Positions 25,165 to 37,174 of a DNA stretch of 64,000 bases are shown piece by piece. Origin of the DNA: Clitopilus passeckerianus (taxonomy: Eukaryota > Basidiomycota > Agaricomycetes > Agaricales > Entolomataceae); the NCBI GenBank assembly GCA_944990035.1, contig CALYLX010000126.1:682001-746000 (forward strand). Reading direction: 5' to 3'. The position numbers were made by a program, and so were the translations under genes. The notes under the pieces are model-generated. The model was not told where the DNA came from, searched no databases, and was given only the letters and a program-made list of their open reading frames with translations. Within the stretch, counting starts at the first letter, position 1. The number at the start of each line of letters is the position of its first letter.

Positions 25165-28100
25165 ATGAAATGGCCAAAATTAATCCCAATAGTGGAGATT
25201 ACAACGACTCCGCAAACCTTGTATAACAGAAGAAAGCGCGAAGCATCTCCATTCCCAGCAGCTTCAGAAGAACCTCCCACTGAAGATGAAGCCTCAAGCG
25301 CCCGTCCACAGAGGAAAAGGAGAAGGACAGTCTCGACCAAGGTACATCTGTTCCAGATAAAGAATGCGAAACGTGTTCATATTTGTCCAGAATAAAGCGA
25401 TGATACCACTATCTCCAACTCTAAATGATTTGAATTATCAAGACCCTGACTCAGTGAGTGCGTTCCTACTCGACGCGATACAACGTAATGGAATCCGTCA
25501 AAATCAATAGGATCGGGCTAGTGCTGTCGGGCAATCCCCCACCATCTCCGAGCTTGCCCTTCCCAATGATTCCTCCACTGCATACGAGTCGGTGGATGAG
25601 GCACTTCAGCCTTTCTCAAACAAGTCCAAGCGTGTGATCTCAAAACCCACTGCAACTCTTGCTTCGGGGTCTAATGTCACCTTGGATGACCTTCCATCGA
25701 CACCTAAACGGTCTCTGAGGAATAACACAAAACTGTCGGCGACACCGAAACCATTATCTTTACCCGTTGGAGATTCAGCTCCCGCGTTTGACTTTTCTGC
25801 ACCAGGTAACCGAAAACTGCTGCTGCTGGCTTCAAATATGTTGCTCATATTTGTACTAGATCATTGTGAATACGAGGTGCTTGATGATGAACTCGTAGAG
25901 AGTGAAGACCTCGCCGTACCTGGAGAAACAAGTCCCTCAGACATTGCTCTCCTCAACGACGAGATTCCCGTTCGTGTCCTTCGGAATTTCGCTATCTATG
26001 AAGCAGACACCAAAGCCATGGTTCCCATTGCTATTCTTGCTGGACTGGCATTTGCTCAAGAAAATGTACATTATGCTGCATCCGGCGATGTCTCTGCTTT
26101 GACAAATAGCGATGGTTCTTACGACGAGATTGAAAGTTCGCGACCTAGCAGCCCATTTTCCGACGATGAAAATCAACAAGCATCTCACAACCAACATTTC
26201 GGCCAGCGAATTCAACTGAAGCAAATTTTGGAATGGAACGTCCACGATTGGTCGTTCGAAGATTCTCAAATCGACAGGTCAGTTTGATTTCTTCTTCGTT
26301 AGATATATCTCAACAATTTGCAGAAAAATATACCTGAGGACGAAGTATGCTTGGTACATTCTAGACACACCCTCCGTCGAATATAGGCCATTCTTCCTGG
26401 GATTCTGGCTAATGCATGCCGTCTTCAGCATGTTTACTACCTCCGCCCTCAGTTCCAAGCGGATGACTTACCAAACATTCTTGGACGACCTTCAGGGCAA
26501 TAACATTAACGATGACCAGCACCTGACTGCCTTAGAAATGCTCGGTCGCCCTATCTCACGCTCCGATGTTGAGGCTGAGGAAACAGTAAGGCTTCTCCCG
26601 ACTTCAGAAAGAAGGCCCGTTTACTCACGTCTCAACTAGAAAGCTTACGTCAAATGCACCCTCCCAGATTTCTGTAATCAAAATGAACTCTACCACTTAC
26701 GCGACGTTCCCTTGATTCAAGAATATTTCGGGGAGGATTGTCTCGACGACTTTGAGGATGCTCCAACATCTCCAAAGAAATCTTCCAAGAGCAAGAAGAA
26801 ACGTCCCGGTCCGACCAAAAGGGTCCCCAGTAACAAGGAACTGGATATACTCAAACATCGAACCCAGACAGTCGTCACCCCAACTGTCTCCCGCATCGCC
26901 AAGAACCTCTTCAAGGGTTCATTAGAAGTGGCCGGCACTTCCTCCTTCGATCAGGTTGATGGTGGTGTCGCTGCCGCTATTGTAGAATCCGACCATACAC
27001 ACCACTCCGACCCAAAAACCATGCAGTGGGGACCTGCAACAGAGGATGGAAGATGGTTCACCTCCGTTGAGATGGATGGAACAACTTACAGTGTATATAT
27101 TCATTCATTGGCCGCTTTCTTGCAATTGGACTGACAACTTGACCAGATTGGCGACGACGTTATGGTTGTTCCCGGCTCAGACGACGATACCGTTCGTGTA
27201 AAGAACGACAAACAGGAATATTCGAAATCAGTTAATTCTTACGCGAATCGTCTCTGGTATGATTATATTATCCACTAGCTCCTTGAATTCTAACCGAGAA
27301 AACTAGGTTCTGCAAAATCTGTTACTTCTACGAAAAGAAGCAACATGGCAAGCGAATGAAGATGTTCCACGGGCAGTGGTTCTTACATGGTTCAAAGACG
27401 ATACTTCAAGAAACATCTCACTCTCGCGCACTTTACCTTACATATCGCTGCGATGACGACCTGCCTGTTGCAAGCATCTTCAAAAGATGCCATATCACGA
27501 TCCTAGGCCCCGGAGACCCAGAACCCCTGGATGACGCCAAGCCAGATGCGAGAGAATTTCACTGCAGGTAATTAACTGCTTTCCATATGTTGCACCACTG
27601 ACTTTTGTTCAAATAGCCTTGCGTATGATGAGAAAACGGCGGAGTTTGTTGACCTCCTTTCTCAGGACGACATTGCAAACCTGCTGGATGCCTCGGATCC
27701 AGACAGGCCACCTTGCATCTCATGTGCCATAGAGTCAAAGACTTTGCTTCAAGCGGTCCCAATGCCTTTGTCTCAGAATGAGGGCATTGCACACTACGGG
27801 ATAGAGTATCACCAAAATGACTTCGTCTACGTTCGCCAGGCCACAACCGTAGCCGTTTTCCAAATTGCTCAAATCACCGCTGTTACAACAAGTGGTGCTT
27901 TCGAGATTCAATACTATGGACGATGGGATGATTTCATCAAGGTGCATGAATTGGATGAGGATGGTGACGCAGTGAGTAACTTGTAGCTTCTACATTTATC
28001 CTCCTTTAAATTGAAATGTCGCAGCGGCGCCTCTACCAGCAGGACCGGCTTGATGAGGTTGACCCCAGGCAGCTGAATGGAATCTGCCACGTTCTCCAGC

Positions 28101-30489
28101 TCTCAGATCCTGAGGGCATTGAGACCTGGGTTTCACACGATGACCACTTCTATGTCAACTCAGTAGAGGTTCGGCCAGGCAAACTTGTCCCTATGAAGAG
28201 AGGTGCAGTGTCCTATTGCAAACAGTGTTGTGAAGAGAGAAATCGCAAACTGGTTCGAGATGAAGAACTATTGAAAGTGAATGGTCCTATCGTTGGGCTT
28301 GAGCTGTTCAGTGGTAAGTACATCTGCTGTTTTCACTTCAGATACCCTTTCTCATTGCTGGCATCACTATAGGAGCGGGTGGATTAAGCACCGGTATGGA
28401 CATGTCAAGATTTGTCACCACCAAGTATGCCGTGGAGTTTTCTCCATCGGCGGCAGCAACCCATGAGTACAGTGTCAATTTGTAATGCGTTAAACCCTTT
28501 GCTGAATCCACCTACAGAGCCAATCATCCGGAAACAACTGTTTATTGCCAAGATACTAGCAACCTACTCAAGCATGCAATTGAAACTGAGGAGGGCAAGA
28601 AGCCTGCGCCGCTTAAATCTTACTCGGACGGCAAAACGGATCTTCCTCCTATGCCTAGGAAAGGGGAAGTCAACTTTATCTATGGAGGTATGGGACAATA
28701 TCCATGAATAGGATCAGCCGTAATAATTCCATGATGCCAGGCCCACCTTGCCAATCGTTTAGCAACGCCAATCACACTAAGGTCAGTAAACTGTGGTGTT
28801 TTGTTCTTCTAAATCACATTTAACCTCGCATTCAGAAAGCAGACGACATCAGGTACGGGTGACCTTCTGGTGCATGTTGGGCTCTGCTAACCTTTCCTAG
28901 GTCAACCCTTCCTGGCAACATGCTTAGTTATGCTGAGCATTATGACCCCGATTACTTTCTGTTGGAGAATGTGACAGGCCTGCTTAATCATCCGCTCATG
29001 AGCACAACGGATGGCCGAACGCTTGTAGGCGGCATCAAAAGCGGTGTAGTCAAGTTCATTGTCCGGACTCTCATTGCCTTGGGGTAAGCTAGGTTACTTT
29101 GTTGATTCGTAAGCCTCTGATTCAAGTGCGTGTGTAGCTATCAGGTTCGTTTCCGACTACTGCAAGCAGGCTCCTATGGAGCACCTCAAAGCCGTCGTCG
29201 TGTCATATTCATTGGGGCCAAGCGCGGGATACGACTTCCTTCACATCCGCTTCCTATGTATGCGTTCCCGAGGGGAATGCATCGCATAACCCTTCCAACT
29301 GGGCAAAGATTGGAACCCCTTTCAAGAAGTTTGAACCCGGAGGATGATCCCCATCAATGTGCTCCGCTGCCTGCCTTGACTGTCGACGACACTATTTCCG
29401 ACTTGGTGCGTGTCATTTCATGCCAGCGCTCTCCCTGTATTCTTCTCACATATTTTTGCTCTAGACTCCATTTGACTGGTGAGTGGAGCTACTTCGGGTT
29501 GCCGGTTTTCTTGTCTGAATCTTTTATTAGGAAGAACCCACGATTGGTTGTCACCAAGGCCAAATACAAAACAAAATACCAGAAACTCTTGCAAGAAGAC
29601 AATGCGCGAGCTACGTCTGGCATCAAACAATGCGACGCGGTCTCATGGGACAGATCGGGATCAGGGGAACCTGTTGGATTTCCTCACGGCACGACATATG
29701 CGACGGACCCAACGAATCGCTATCAGTCATGGCTTCGTGAAGGGAATGAAGACATAGTGCACTGCCATTACACTAAGAGATATAATCCTCGCGCGGTTGA
29801 GGCGTATGTATTCTCCTGTTATGATCTCCGTTAGCAAACTTATCGGTTGTTCTTCAGGGTGGTTACTGTTCCCTTGGCAGGTGGTAAATGTCATCGAGGT
29901 TTGTTTTGCTAGTTTTCTACCGAATGCATTATCTGATACGCTTTTTCAGATCTTCCCTTAGAGCTGCAACCAGACCACGCAAAGCCAGGCCAAAGGCAGG
30001 CCTGTCACGGTGAGCTAGAAGTACTACAAGGCAGCTTCTTACTGACAACTGTTCCAGTATTCTACGGTCGAATGCATGGCGACTCGCAGTTCAAATGTGC
30101 AACCACAACCGCGCAGCCGCAAATGAAGGGGACGTGGCTCCTCCATCCATCGGTTAGTCAATCCAATGTGCCATAGGCATCTATACATTTATCTGATCGT
30201 TTCACAGCAAAAGCGTATTGTGACTGTTCGTGAAATGGCTCGAGCGCAAGGGTTTCCGGATCGATATGTGTTCAAGTCCGCCGATGTCAATACTTCGAAA
30301 ATGGTGGAGAATGTACGTGGTTAAAGTGATTCTCTCAAGTGCTCACTGGCTGATGGTCTGCTCAAGCAAATGCGTCAAATTGGTAACGCCGTTCCGGTGC
30401 CTTTGGCGTTGGCTTTGGGGAAGTGTATTGGCGCTTCATTGCTTGAAGAATGGGAGAAGAAGGCTCGCGAAGGAAGCCCTGTTGTATAA
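25165..30489 (+). CDS. DNMT1-type DNA (cytosine-5) methyltransferase, 1,388 aa, 23 exons
   Basis: Maintenance-type C5 methyltransferase. Exons: 25165-25341, 25391-25453, 25511-25805, 25860-26277, 26324-26585, 26640-27092, 27147-27256, 27307-27567, 27617-27971, 28025-28313, 28373-28466, 28518-28687, 28741-28781, 28836-28852, 28901-29083, 29138-29405, 29465-29478, 29531-29803, 29858-29898, 29950-30009, 30058-30152, 30208-30312, 30367-30489; sum 4,167 nt. Parts: basic N-terminus, replication-foci-like domain (about 180-405), Lys-rich linker, BAH1 (about 550-690), BAH2 (about 735-860), then the catalytic domain: motif I ELFSGAGGLSTGM (about 890), catalytic Cys in GPPCQSF (about 985), ENVTGL, YGAPQSRRRVIF and final GNAVPVPLALALG. 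Two tiny exons (17 and 14 nt) lie in the catalytic domain. Gene looks intact. Divergent from MCM7. Confidence 0.95.
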
Positions 30490-30607
30490 TCACTAACATT
30501 TATTGATATTTATGGAAGGATTAGATATAGTCGGAACTAACCCTCTATGTAGGATAAGACCAATCTTGTAAATCTTGCAGAGGAAGGAAGTGCAATACAT
30601 TCTTCGA

Positions 30608-31164
30608 TCATTTGCCATCCTTGGCCAAAATCTCTTCCACTCTTCGTACTTTGTGGTCATTGCCATCACCTGGCACTACTTCACGATCGATCCTTGTGCC
30701 AATACGAATGTCGGTGGCAATGCGAGGAGCTCCTTTGTCGTGCACGGCAGCGTGACAATCGTGTATGGCTTGGGATACTTTGTGCCAGGGTCCCTCTGCA
30801 TGGCTAATGTGAATTACAGGTAGATGGTTCATGAAAGGAACACCCACCAATGTTGGTGCCGTAACCACTGATTTGTTTCCTGATCAGGATAATCGAATAC
30901 AGTCAGGCATAAGAACTTACTGCATCTGAGAATGCAGAGGTCACCAAGTGAGAAACTAACAGTAGAACAGAAAAGGACCGACTTTATACTTGAGCCCCGT
31001 TTTCTCGAGTATCCTCTGGCATTCTGCGATATGCTCTGCGACAGAGGAATCCCCCGTTCCCATTGGAATCAAACAAAAATCTTTAAAGCTTCAGTTTATA
31101 CCATAGATGTTCATCTGAGCGCTTTTTTTGTGATCTTACCGGCTACCGCGTAAAGTTGCAACAT
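30608..31164 (-). CDS. ECM15: Ecm15/MTH1187-type small protein (111 aa) with a 5-nt exon
   Basis: Exons 31164-31140, 31080-30983, 30925-30921, 30867-30848, 30795-30608; sum 336 nt. Members of this family (bacterial/archaeal MTH1187, yeast Ecm15) form ferredoxin-fold tetramers, some of which bind thiamine; the fungal role is not settled. Matches: ADFCLIPMGTGDSSVAEHI near the N-terminus, GYGTNIEGPW, then APRIATDIRIGTRIDRE. The third exon is just ATGCA, needed to give MHGYGTNIEG, and is flanked by good splice sites (ctcag and gtaagt). Without it the middle cannot be joined in frame. It is convergent with the methyltransferase gene (118 bp) and divergent from the IRS4-like gene (143 bp). Confidence 0.85.
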
Positions 31165-31307
31165 GAGGGTGTGCAGGGAAGGAAGTGACGCAAGTAGCAC
31201 AATGTGCGATCAACCCAAACTGAGGTTAGGTGCGCCCACAATTGCACAAAACGTTGAAGACGACCACAACGGCGACGGCAGCTTCAACGATATAATCAAC
31301 GACGACG

Positions 31308-34300
31308 ATGCCGTCTGCCGCCTTGCAATCACGGATCGCCGCCTTCGAATCTATTGCCGCTAGTCCATCGCAACCTAGGAAGGAGGCCTCGAGCCCGGCC
31401 CTTGATATTCAGTCGCCACCTGACACTGCTCGCCCGTCGTTTCATACATCCCCATCCCCTTCACCACCTAATTTAGGGCGAAGAACATCTCTTATTGACA
31501 TTAAGGACTGGTTGGATGATAACGAAGGACCTTCTTTCACCTCGAATGGCTTTCATGGATCAAATGCCTCTAAACAGAAAGGCCAATATGCCATACGACC
31601 GCCGCAGCATAATTCAGATACTCCTTTAATACACCTAGAATCACCGCCGAGAACGAGGGCAAAGGTCTCCACAGCAGCTACAGGTTCCAAAGCCCCACCT
31701 CTTCCTCCACGCAAGCCATCGCTGAACTCCATCACATCGACACTTTCCTCAACTTCCCTAATTTCGAATGAAGGACGAGAACCTCCACAACTACCTGCAC
31801 GTCGAGCAGACTCTCTGACAGTTGAATCAGCCCACACATATCCTCCCAAAACTGACCAAAGCCCGCGTCCTGGACATGCACCTACCTCTTCAATATCATC
31901 TTTCCACTCGGTCTCTCTTTCTTCGGACAACGAGTCTGTGGGTCCAAGTTCCGTAGACCCTCACATATCGACATTCCCCATCGACCGTTCTCCAAGCCAG
32001 AAACCCAATATGACGGGAGAGTCGGATTCTCTTAGCCTAGGTGAATCCTACGAGGACGTCTCAGTGGACATGTTAACAAGTCCTGCCACCGAACAACGAA
32101 TAAAATACGATTGGGAGAACGGTCAAAGACGTTCACTGCCTCCCAAACTGCCGCAGCGTTCATCCTTTACTCCCCCCATTGATTTTGATGCAGTGACCAT
32201 CGGTGGGATTGCTAGTCCCAGGCAGCCGCCGTCAACCCCATCATTGTCATCCCTGGCGAGGACCCTCAGTAAAAAGGAAAAGTCAGTGCTTGGTCACTGG
32301 ACGGTCGTGATTGACTGATGGTTGTAAAATGTCGTTTTTTGATACTTCGTACTGACTAGAATAATGACTATATTTCGGTTAGTAACTCTCATAACTGATG
32401 ACCCTGATTCCGATTGATTCCGCTTCAGCCGCCAACGGTCAGTGAATGGTCAAGACAGTCAGATCTCGGTCATGATGCTAGTCATTCTCTAGTCAGATAT
32501 TTTGAGCCGCTTTCAGTTGCCAGCTGGCGTTATTTCGGTCTATTGAATATTTGGAAAACCCTTTTATTCCAAACTACGCTACAATACACGATCATATCTA
32601 GAGGGCTGTAGAGTAATACATTTGGTTAAGGAAAATCCAATGAGGGGATCCTGTGAGAGCCGGTTTGGAGGACGGTCAATAAAGGTCAAGTAAAATGGGC
32701 ACACACTCACAGGAGGCCCTTCCATTGGGTAGTTCCGACTCCTTCCTGGACTCGCAAATGGATATTGGTCCTTCAGTGCTGTCCGGTCCAACGATACTCC
32801 TGGTTCTGAAAACCTCTTCAGTTTAGTCTGAGTTGGAGGAGCATGAGTAGATAAGTAGGGTAGCTTACCAAACATTATGAGGCCGTTCGTTTTCCTATGA
32901 GGGTACCGCAGCCAGCAGAGGACAACCGAGCAGGAGGAGAAGGAGGAAGACTCGGAACAAGTCCAACAGCGACGCGACAAGTATTGTCAAAGCACGTGAT
33001 GTCGGTGATCGCCGAAGGACTTAGCAGAAATCAAGACCACCAGTCGATGAGGCTCAGACTTGGAAGTTAACAAATATATTCCCAATACATGATGATGCCT
33101 TCGATCCGAGTATTCCTGACTGCCTTCAATAATATGAATCTCTGCCAGGGCAAAAGAACTCTACCTGCCTACTCAGGCAACATCTCCATACACGCATTCC
33201 GAATCCGTCATCGAAGCTAGACTATTTCCAAGATGTAGGACCTTGCAAGGGCCAACTAATTAGTGTATATTGTACATAGTCAATCCAGTTCAGTATGCAG
33301 AGCGGTTGTGGGGTGCTTATCAACGAGAAAGACCACAATAACTGGACTGACTATAGACGGCGCAATTCCGACTATGACTGACCAAATTCTGACTATGACT
33401 GACCACATTCTGACTATCATTGACTTCCATCTGAGTGAACGTAACTTCACCTCGGCAGAGCAGCCGAAATAGTTGATAGGCGGTACGACCCTGATGGAAA
33501 GGCAAAAATGTGACCAGACCATGACTTCGAATGACCTAATACTGATTTTCACCGACTTTCTTTTTTACTGAGGAGGACCCCTTCAGCATCATCTGCAACG
33601 TCCACCTCTGCCGCTCTAAATGCTCCCGCACCCTATGTCCGGCGAAAACCACCCCCTCCACCGAGCATCAGGTCTTCCGACCGTTCCTCAATACAAAGCT
33701 TTAGCTCAGGTACTTCTGGCTCACGGTCCAGTACCAACAGCCTAAGCACCATCAGTGGCTCCCCATACAATTTTCAGAAAACAAAACGCCCAACTCCTGT
33801 TCCCCTGGCTGCGAAAACTCGCTATGAACTCGTGTTCAATAGGAATGTGATACAGAAGAGACGAGTGGAGAAGCAAAAGGCCCAGGATAAACCTCCGTTG
33901 CTGAATCCGAACGCAGCAAAGAAAATTAGGCAGAATGCGGGGTGGAGAGGACTGTCGGTGGATTTAATACCTGGGAACGAGGATGCCCCAAGCTCGCAGG
34001 AGACCTCGGAGGAGGTGTCCGTTGACCCGAACGTGGAACCGACAGAAAGACTTGAAGGGACCTTGCTGAGGAAAATCTGGCGTCGGTCCAAACTCGGTAA
34101 AGAAAAGCTTCGCGACATTTGGTACGCAATTTCTATCTATCCAAGTCGCCCCGGTAGCTCATCTGGTTGGGTAGGAATGAATGTGATCCTGATTTGACGG
34201 GTTCCCTGGACCGTGATAGCTTTATCAAAGGCATGTGGAGGATCGACGAAGAGCTGCGGCGGGCTCAGATACAAGCCGCGAGGTCAGCGAGCACGACAAG

Positions 34301-34382
34301 CTTGAGCTCGCTGCGACCCAAAGGCTTGTCACGCCCTCCGCCACCCCTACCCTCACAACGTCCAACACCCATACTACGATAA
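31308..34382 (+). CDS. IRS4-like EH-domain protein gene interrupted by a transposable element
   Basis: Coding parts 31308-32265, 33581-34121 and 34175-34382 sum to 1,707 nt (568 aa) when the inserted element and one copy of the target duplication are left out. N-terminus MPSAALQSRIAAFES, a long Ser/Pro-rich disordered region with PPLPPRKPS and PPQLPARR motifs, then the C-terminal EH domain: LEGTLLRKIWRRSKLGKEKL, then IWNECDPDLTGSLDRDSF with an EF-hand-like loop, and a Pro-rich end. Yeast Irs4/Tax4 EH proteins regulate the Inp51 phosphoinositide phosphatase, autophagy and wall integrity. In this assembly the frame enters the element at 32266 and stops at 32318, so the EH domain is lost; a spliced removal using GT at 32269 gives the wrong phase. 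The two halves themselves show no other damage, so the insertion looks recent. Confidence 0.85.
32266..33572. mobile_element. Non-autonomous hAT-like element (1.3 kb) inside IRS4-like gene
   Basis: The ends are inverted repeats: TCAGTAAAAAGGAAAAGTC on the left and, read inward from the right, CTCAGTAAAAAAGAAAGTC. The flanks are an exact 8 bp duplication GAGGACCC (32258-32265 and 33573-33580). CAG-starting ends with 8 bp duplications are typical of hAT elements. No transposase frame is present, so it is a MITE-like deletion derivative. The subterminal regions hold many GTCA/TGAC motifs, and 33360-33425 has a 21 bp tandem repeat. Precise removal restores the host reading frame. Confidence 0.85.
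33360..33425. repeat. 21 bp tandem repeat, about 3 copies, within the hAT-like element
   Basis: Units read ttcYgactatgactgaccaMa with the third copy degraded (ttctgactatcattgac). It lies in the right subterminal region where hAT transposases often bind repeated motifs. Confidence 0.75.
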
Positions 34383-34526
34383 TGGACATCCACTTATAGT
34401 ACCATCACACTAGCACAGTACCGATTTCAATTAATGGCAATCTATTCATCCACTTCATATACCCCTTCCTCAGTATCCATAGATTCTAATTCAATCAAGG
34501 TAACTTCGCGAACCAATAAGAATAAG

Positions 34527-36157
34527 CTATTCGCCTCTCTGGTCCTTGTCAACAAGCACGTTGAGCGGTTCAACAGTAGTTAAAACTCGCATAAGTACAG
34601 GGCCACAGCTAACCCCAATTCTAAGGCATTCTTCAAGCAAACCGCGGATGCCAATCCTCTGTTGATCAGAACACCGTAACGCGAGATTGACTTCTCTGAG
34701 TCCCCAGTCCTTGAAGCTCTTGCCACGGAGATAGGTTGGGAAATTATCTCGTGTAATGTCCTCATCGTAAACTTCTGCAAGGGAACCCATGCGTGGGGCC
34801 TGCACGGCTGCAGAACTTGCTAGAACTGCTTTGCATTGTAAATTTAGGATCTTGAGGTTGGGTAGGTGCCGATAAAGAAGGCAGAAAACTTCAGGAGAGA
34901 GCGCAGTTATCGGGATCGCGAGCTTTGAAAGAGGCGCAGGGGAATGTGGTGAGGGAGAGGTTAATGTTTCCAGCAATTCTTCTAGTTGGGAATAATTCAA
35001 ACTTGAATACACCAGGCTTCTATGCAGCTCAAACGACTGTAGATGCGCAAGGGATTGCCGGAAGAATCCTTCCATCGTTCGAATAGTCGATGAAAAGTCT
35101 ATGGAGCTCCCGTACAGCCGCAAGCTGGACAGTTGTGGGAAGGGGTCAAAGGCATCTGCTTGTTCGCCAGGCCTCAGATAATTGAGTGAAGGAAGGGTGA
35201 GCCTCCGAAGGGTAGCTGCATTCCGGAGAAGAAAACATGATATGGGTTCCACGATGTTGCTTTGGGGGTTAAATAGGCCCAAGGAGAACTCTTCTAGTCG
35301 AGGAATACTTTCAAGGACCGTGCATATGTTGTTGAGGAGGTTGGGGGAAGGTGTTTCAGCATCAAGCTGGAGTTTGAGTGTGCGAAGACTGGATTTGGCT
35401 CCTCTCGAAGAGCTTGTTGCTTGCCGTAAGAACGATAGTATCTCCTGGTGCCTTCATCTTGACATTCGCAACTCGAGTTACAAGCAACAAGTTGAATCGT
35501 GATCGTCTCAAGTAGACTCAAGCTGGTGGGGACGACCTGTAACAATTCTGCGGCATGGCACATGTGGATACGAAGTTGAACATGCCGCAACTTCTGCTGA
35601 TACTCGACCTGGCGTGACCATAGGCGGGATGTGAAGGTGGAGTAAAGGGGTCCAGTGTACAAGATACCATTGACGGATATGGAGGTGAGGTTGATGAGTT
35701 TCGGGATGAGCTGATATGCCAGTTTCTGTATGCGTGTCCTGGCGTGGATTTCCTTGTGGAGGAGCGTGCCCAGCTTCAAAGGAAGGGCGTAGGCAATTCG
35801 TGCAAAGCTGGAATATAGGAAAGCTGGATCATAATCAAATATTATTGTAGAGCTGATTTCGAGCTTGCGGATTCTTCGGGCTATGTGAGGCTCTCTATGT
35901 CGAAAAGGTGAAACAAAGTCAGTAATTTAGTTGGTCGATTGCTTGGCTAGTACGCACGAGAGATGCTTGAGATACCGGATAGCGTATTGATAGGTGACTC
36001 TGTCCTTGAAGGGATTAACAGTATGATAGCCCTGGGTTAATGCGAGGTCTAGTAAGACATGGTTAAGGGAAAGAATTCTGAAGAGGTCCTGGTGGGATAG
36101 GTGGTGAGCAATTGCTTGCCATATTTCCGAAGGAAGCAGTGGGGTTTCATGGCACAT
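34527..36157 (-). CDS. F-box protein with leucine-rich C-terminal part (about 507 aa)
   Basis: Exons 36157-35958, 35894-35489, 35444-34527. N-terminal F-box-like motif (LPSEIWQAIAHHL then LFRILSLNH, residues 7-35), followed by irregular Leu-rich repeats such as LRRLTLPSLNYL, LSSLRLYGSSI and LKILNLQCKAVL, the common agaricomycete F-box layout. Such proteins recruit substrates to SCF ubiquitin ligases; the substrate is unknown. The join 35445-35488 is uncertain: a 44 nt intron with a weak GTTGCT donor restores frame, but so would one extra G in the run at 35445-35448 with no intron. The upper strand at the gene's 5' side has no neighbouring start within 570 bp. Family call moderate, function generic. 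Confidence 0.75.
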
Positions 36158-36726
36158 TCCTGTGTGTCAAGAGACAATCGAGTCAGAGCACTGGGTATTA
36201 AAAGTCCCCGGGCCTACATATATAGCGCCCTTCCAGTGCAGAGGTTGCCAATGTCAGGGTTGCTGGCTACATGGACACAACAGCGCCGATTGTGCGCTCT
36301 CCCTTCTACTGGCAACTTGAAAGAACCATGATGCTGCGACAGTCTCCATGTCATCGTTTGTCCACAACAACACGATCTACTTGAAACAGCTCCTAGAAAT
36401 ATAATATACCATCGGTTTCCATTGTGGGGATAAAATCTTGCAGTACAAAAGGCCTTTCTAGCATGTGTCCTGCGGATATAAGGCGTACAAGTAAGTGTCG
36501 ATTAGACTTTGAGTATTGATTCACGTCTCCCGACTGAATTCAAATCGAGGGAGATCATGAACACTGAAAAGTCGGAAAGCGTCAATGGCACTGCCACCAG
36601 TTACCTGACTTTCACAGATTGGTGGTTGTCAATCATGCAGATGGTAGGAATTTGAAGTTGATTCTGTTTGATACAAGCGCCCATCGGGTGGGTTATGGTA
36701 TTGATACAAAGGCAAGATAGCTAGAG
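36158..36726. other. Intergenic, nothing recognised
   Basis: About 570 bp upstream of the F-box gene and downstream of the small Cys-rich gene (both minus strand). No frame, RNA gene or repeat that I can support. Confidence 0.5.
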
Positions 36727-37174
36727 CTACTTCTTTCCAGCCTTCTTCGCTGCAGTACGTGCTCTGGTCAACTGCTTCTTCCAGTTGAAGCACTGGTTGC
36801 AAGCTGTTGGGCGATGCGTTAGGAGAGGAGAACTACTACCTGGGGAATCGAAAGCATACTTTGAGATCCATGCTTCTTGCACTGGTAGACACCATCCTTG
36901 TTCGTGGCGAGCTCGGGGCAATCGATGGCTTCGCGATCGATGGCGTCAAACTAGCGAGTGATCAGCCATGTTCAACCGCGACGCCTCAGTAAGCTCACCC
37001 CATAGAAGCCATCGTTGTCTTCTCTTCCGTCATAGTCACAGTCAGTGCACTATTTGAGAGATTATGTTCAGCCCAAGATGGACAAAGTTTAATGATACGA
37101 ATCCCAGGACTCACCACCTCCTTGAAGTGTCCTTTGCAGAAAACGAAGTCGTTAATTTCAACGGTTTCGGCCAT
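36727..37174 (-). CDS. Small Cys-rich, probably zinc-binding protein (92 aa)
   Basis: Exons 37174-37115, 37049-36999, 36950-36860, 36803-36727; sum 279 nt. Sequence begins MAETVEINDFVFCKGHFKEV, then CTDCDYDGREDNDGFYG, a spacer, YQCKKHGS and TCNQCFNWKKQL, ending in a Lys-rich tail. The paired CxxC/CxxH-like groups (C13, H16, C21, C24, then a C-terminal CKKH and CNQC) suggest one or two zinc sites. I know similar short basidiomycete proteins only as uncharacterised. Four exons in such a short gene, all with good splice sites and consistent phase, support it being real. Confidence 0.75.

Noticed and set aside
29406..29530. Retained-intron reading across exon 17 of the methyltransferase gene
   Set aside because: Would break the conserved frame; the 14 nt exon with good splice sites fits better.
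32579..32980. Possible transposase fragment inside the hAT-like element
   Set aside because: No hAT dimerisation-domain or zinc-finger motif; short frames only.
33280..33552. Tandem 21 bp units as a CRISPR-like array
   Set aside because: No spacers, only three degenerate copies, in a eukaryotic transposon end.
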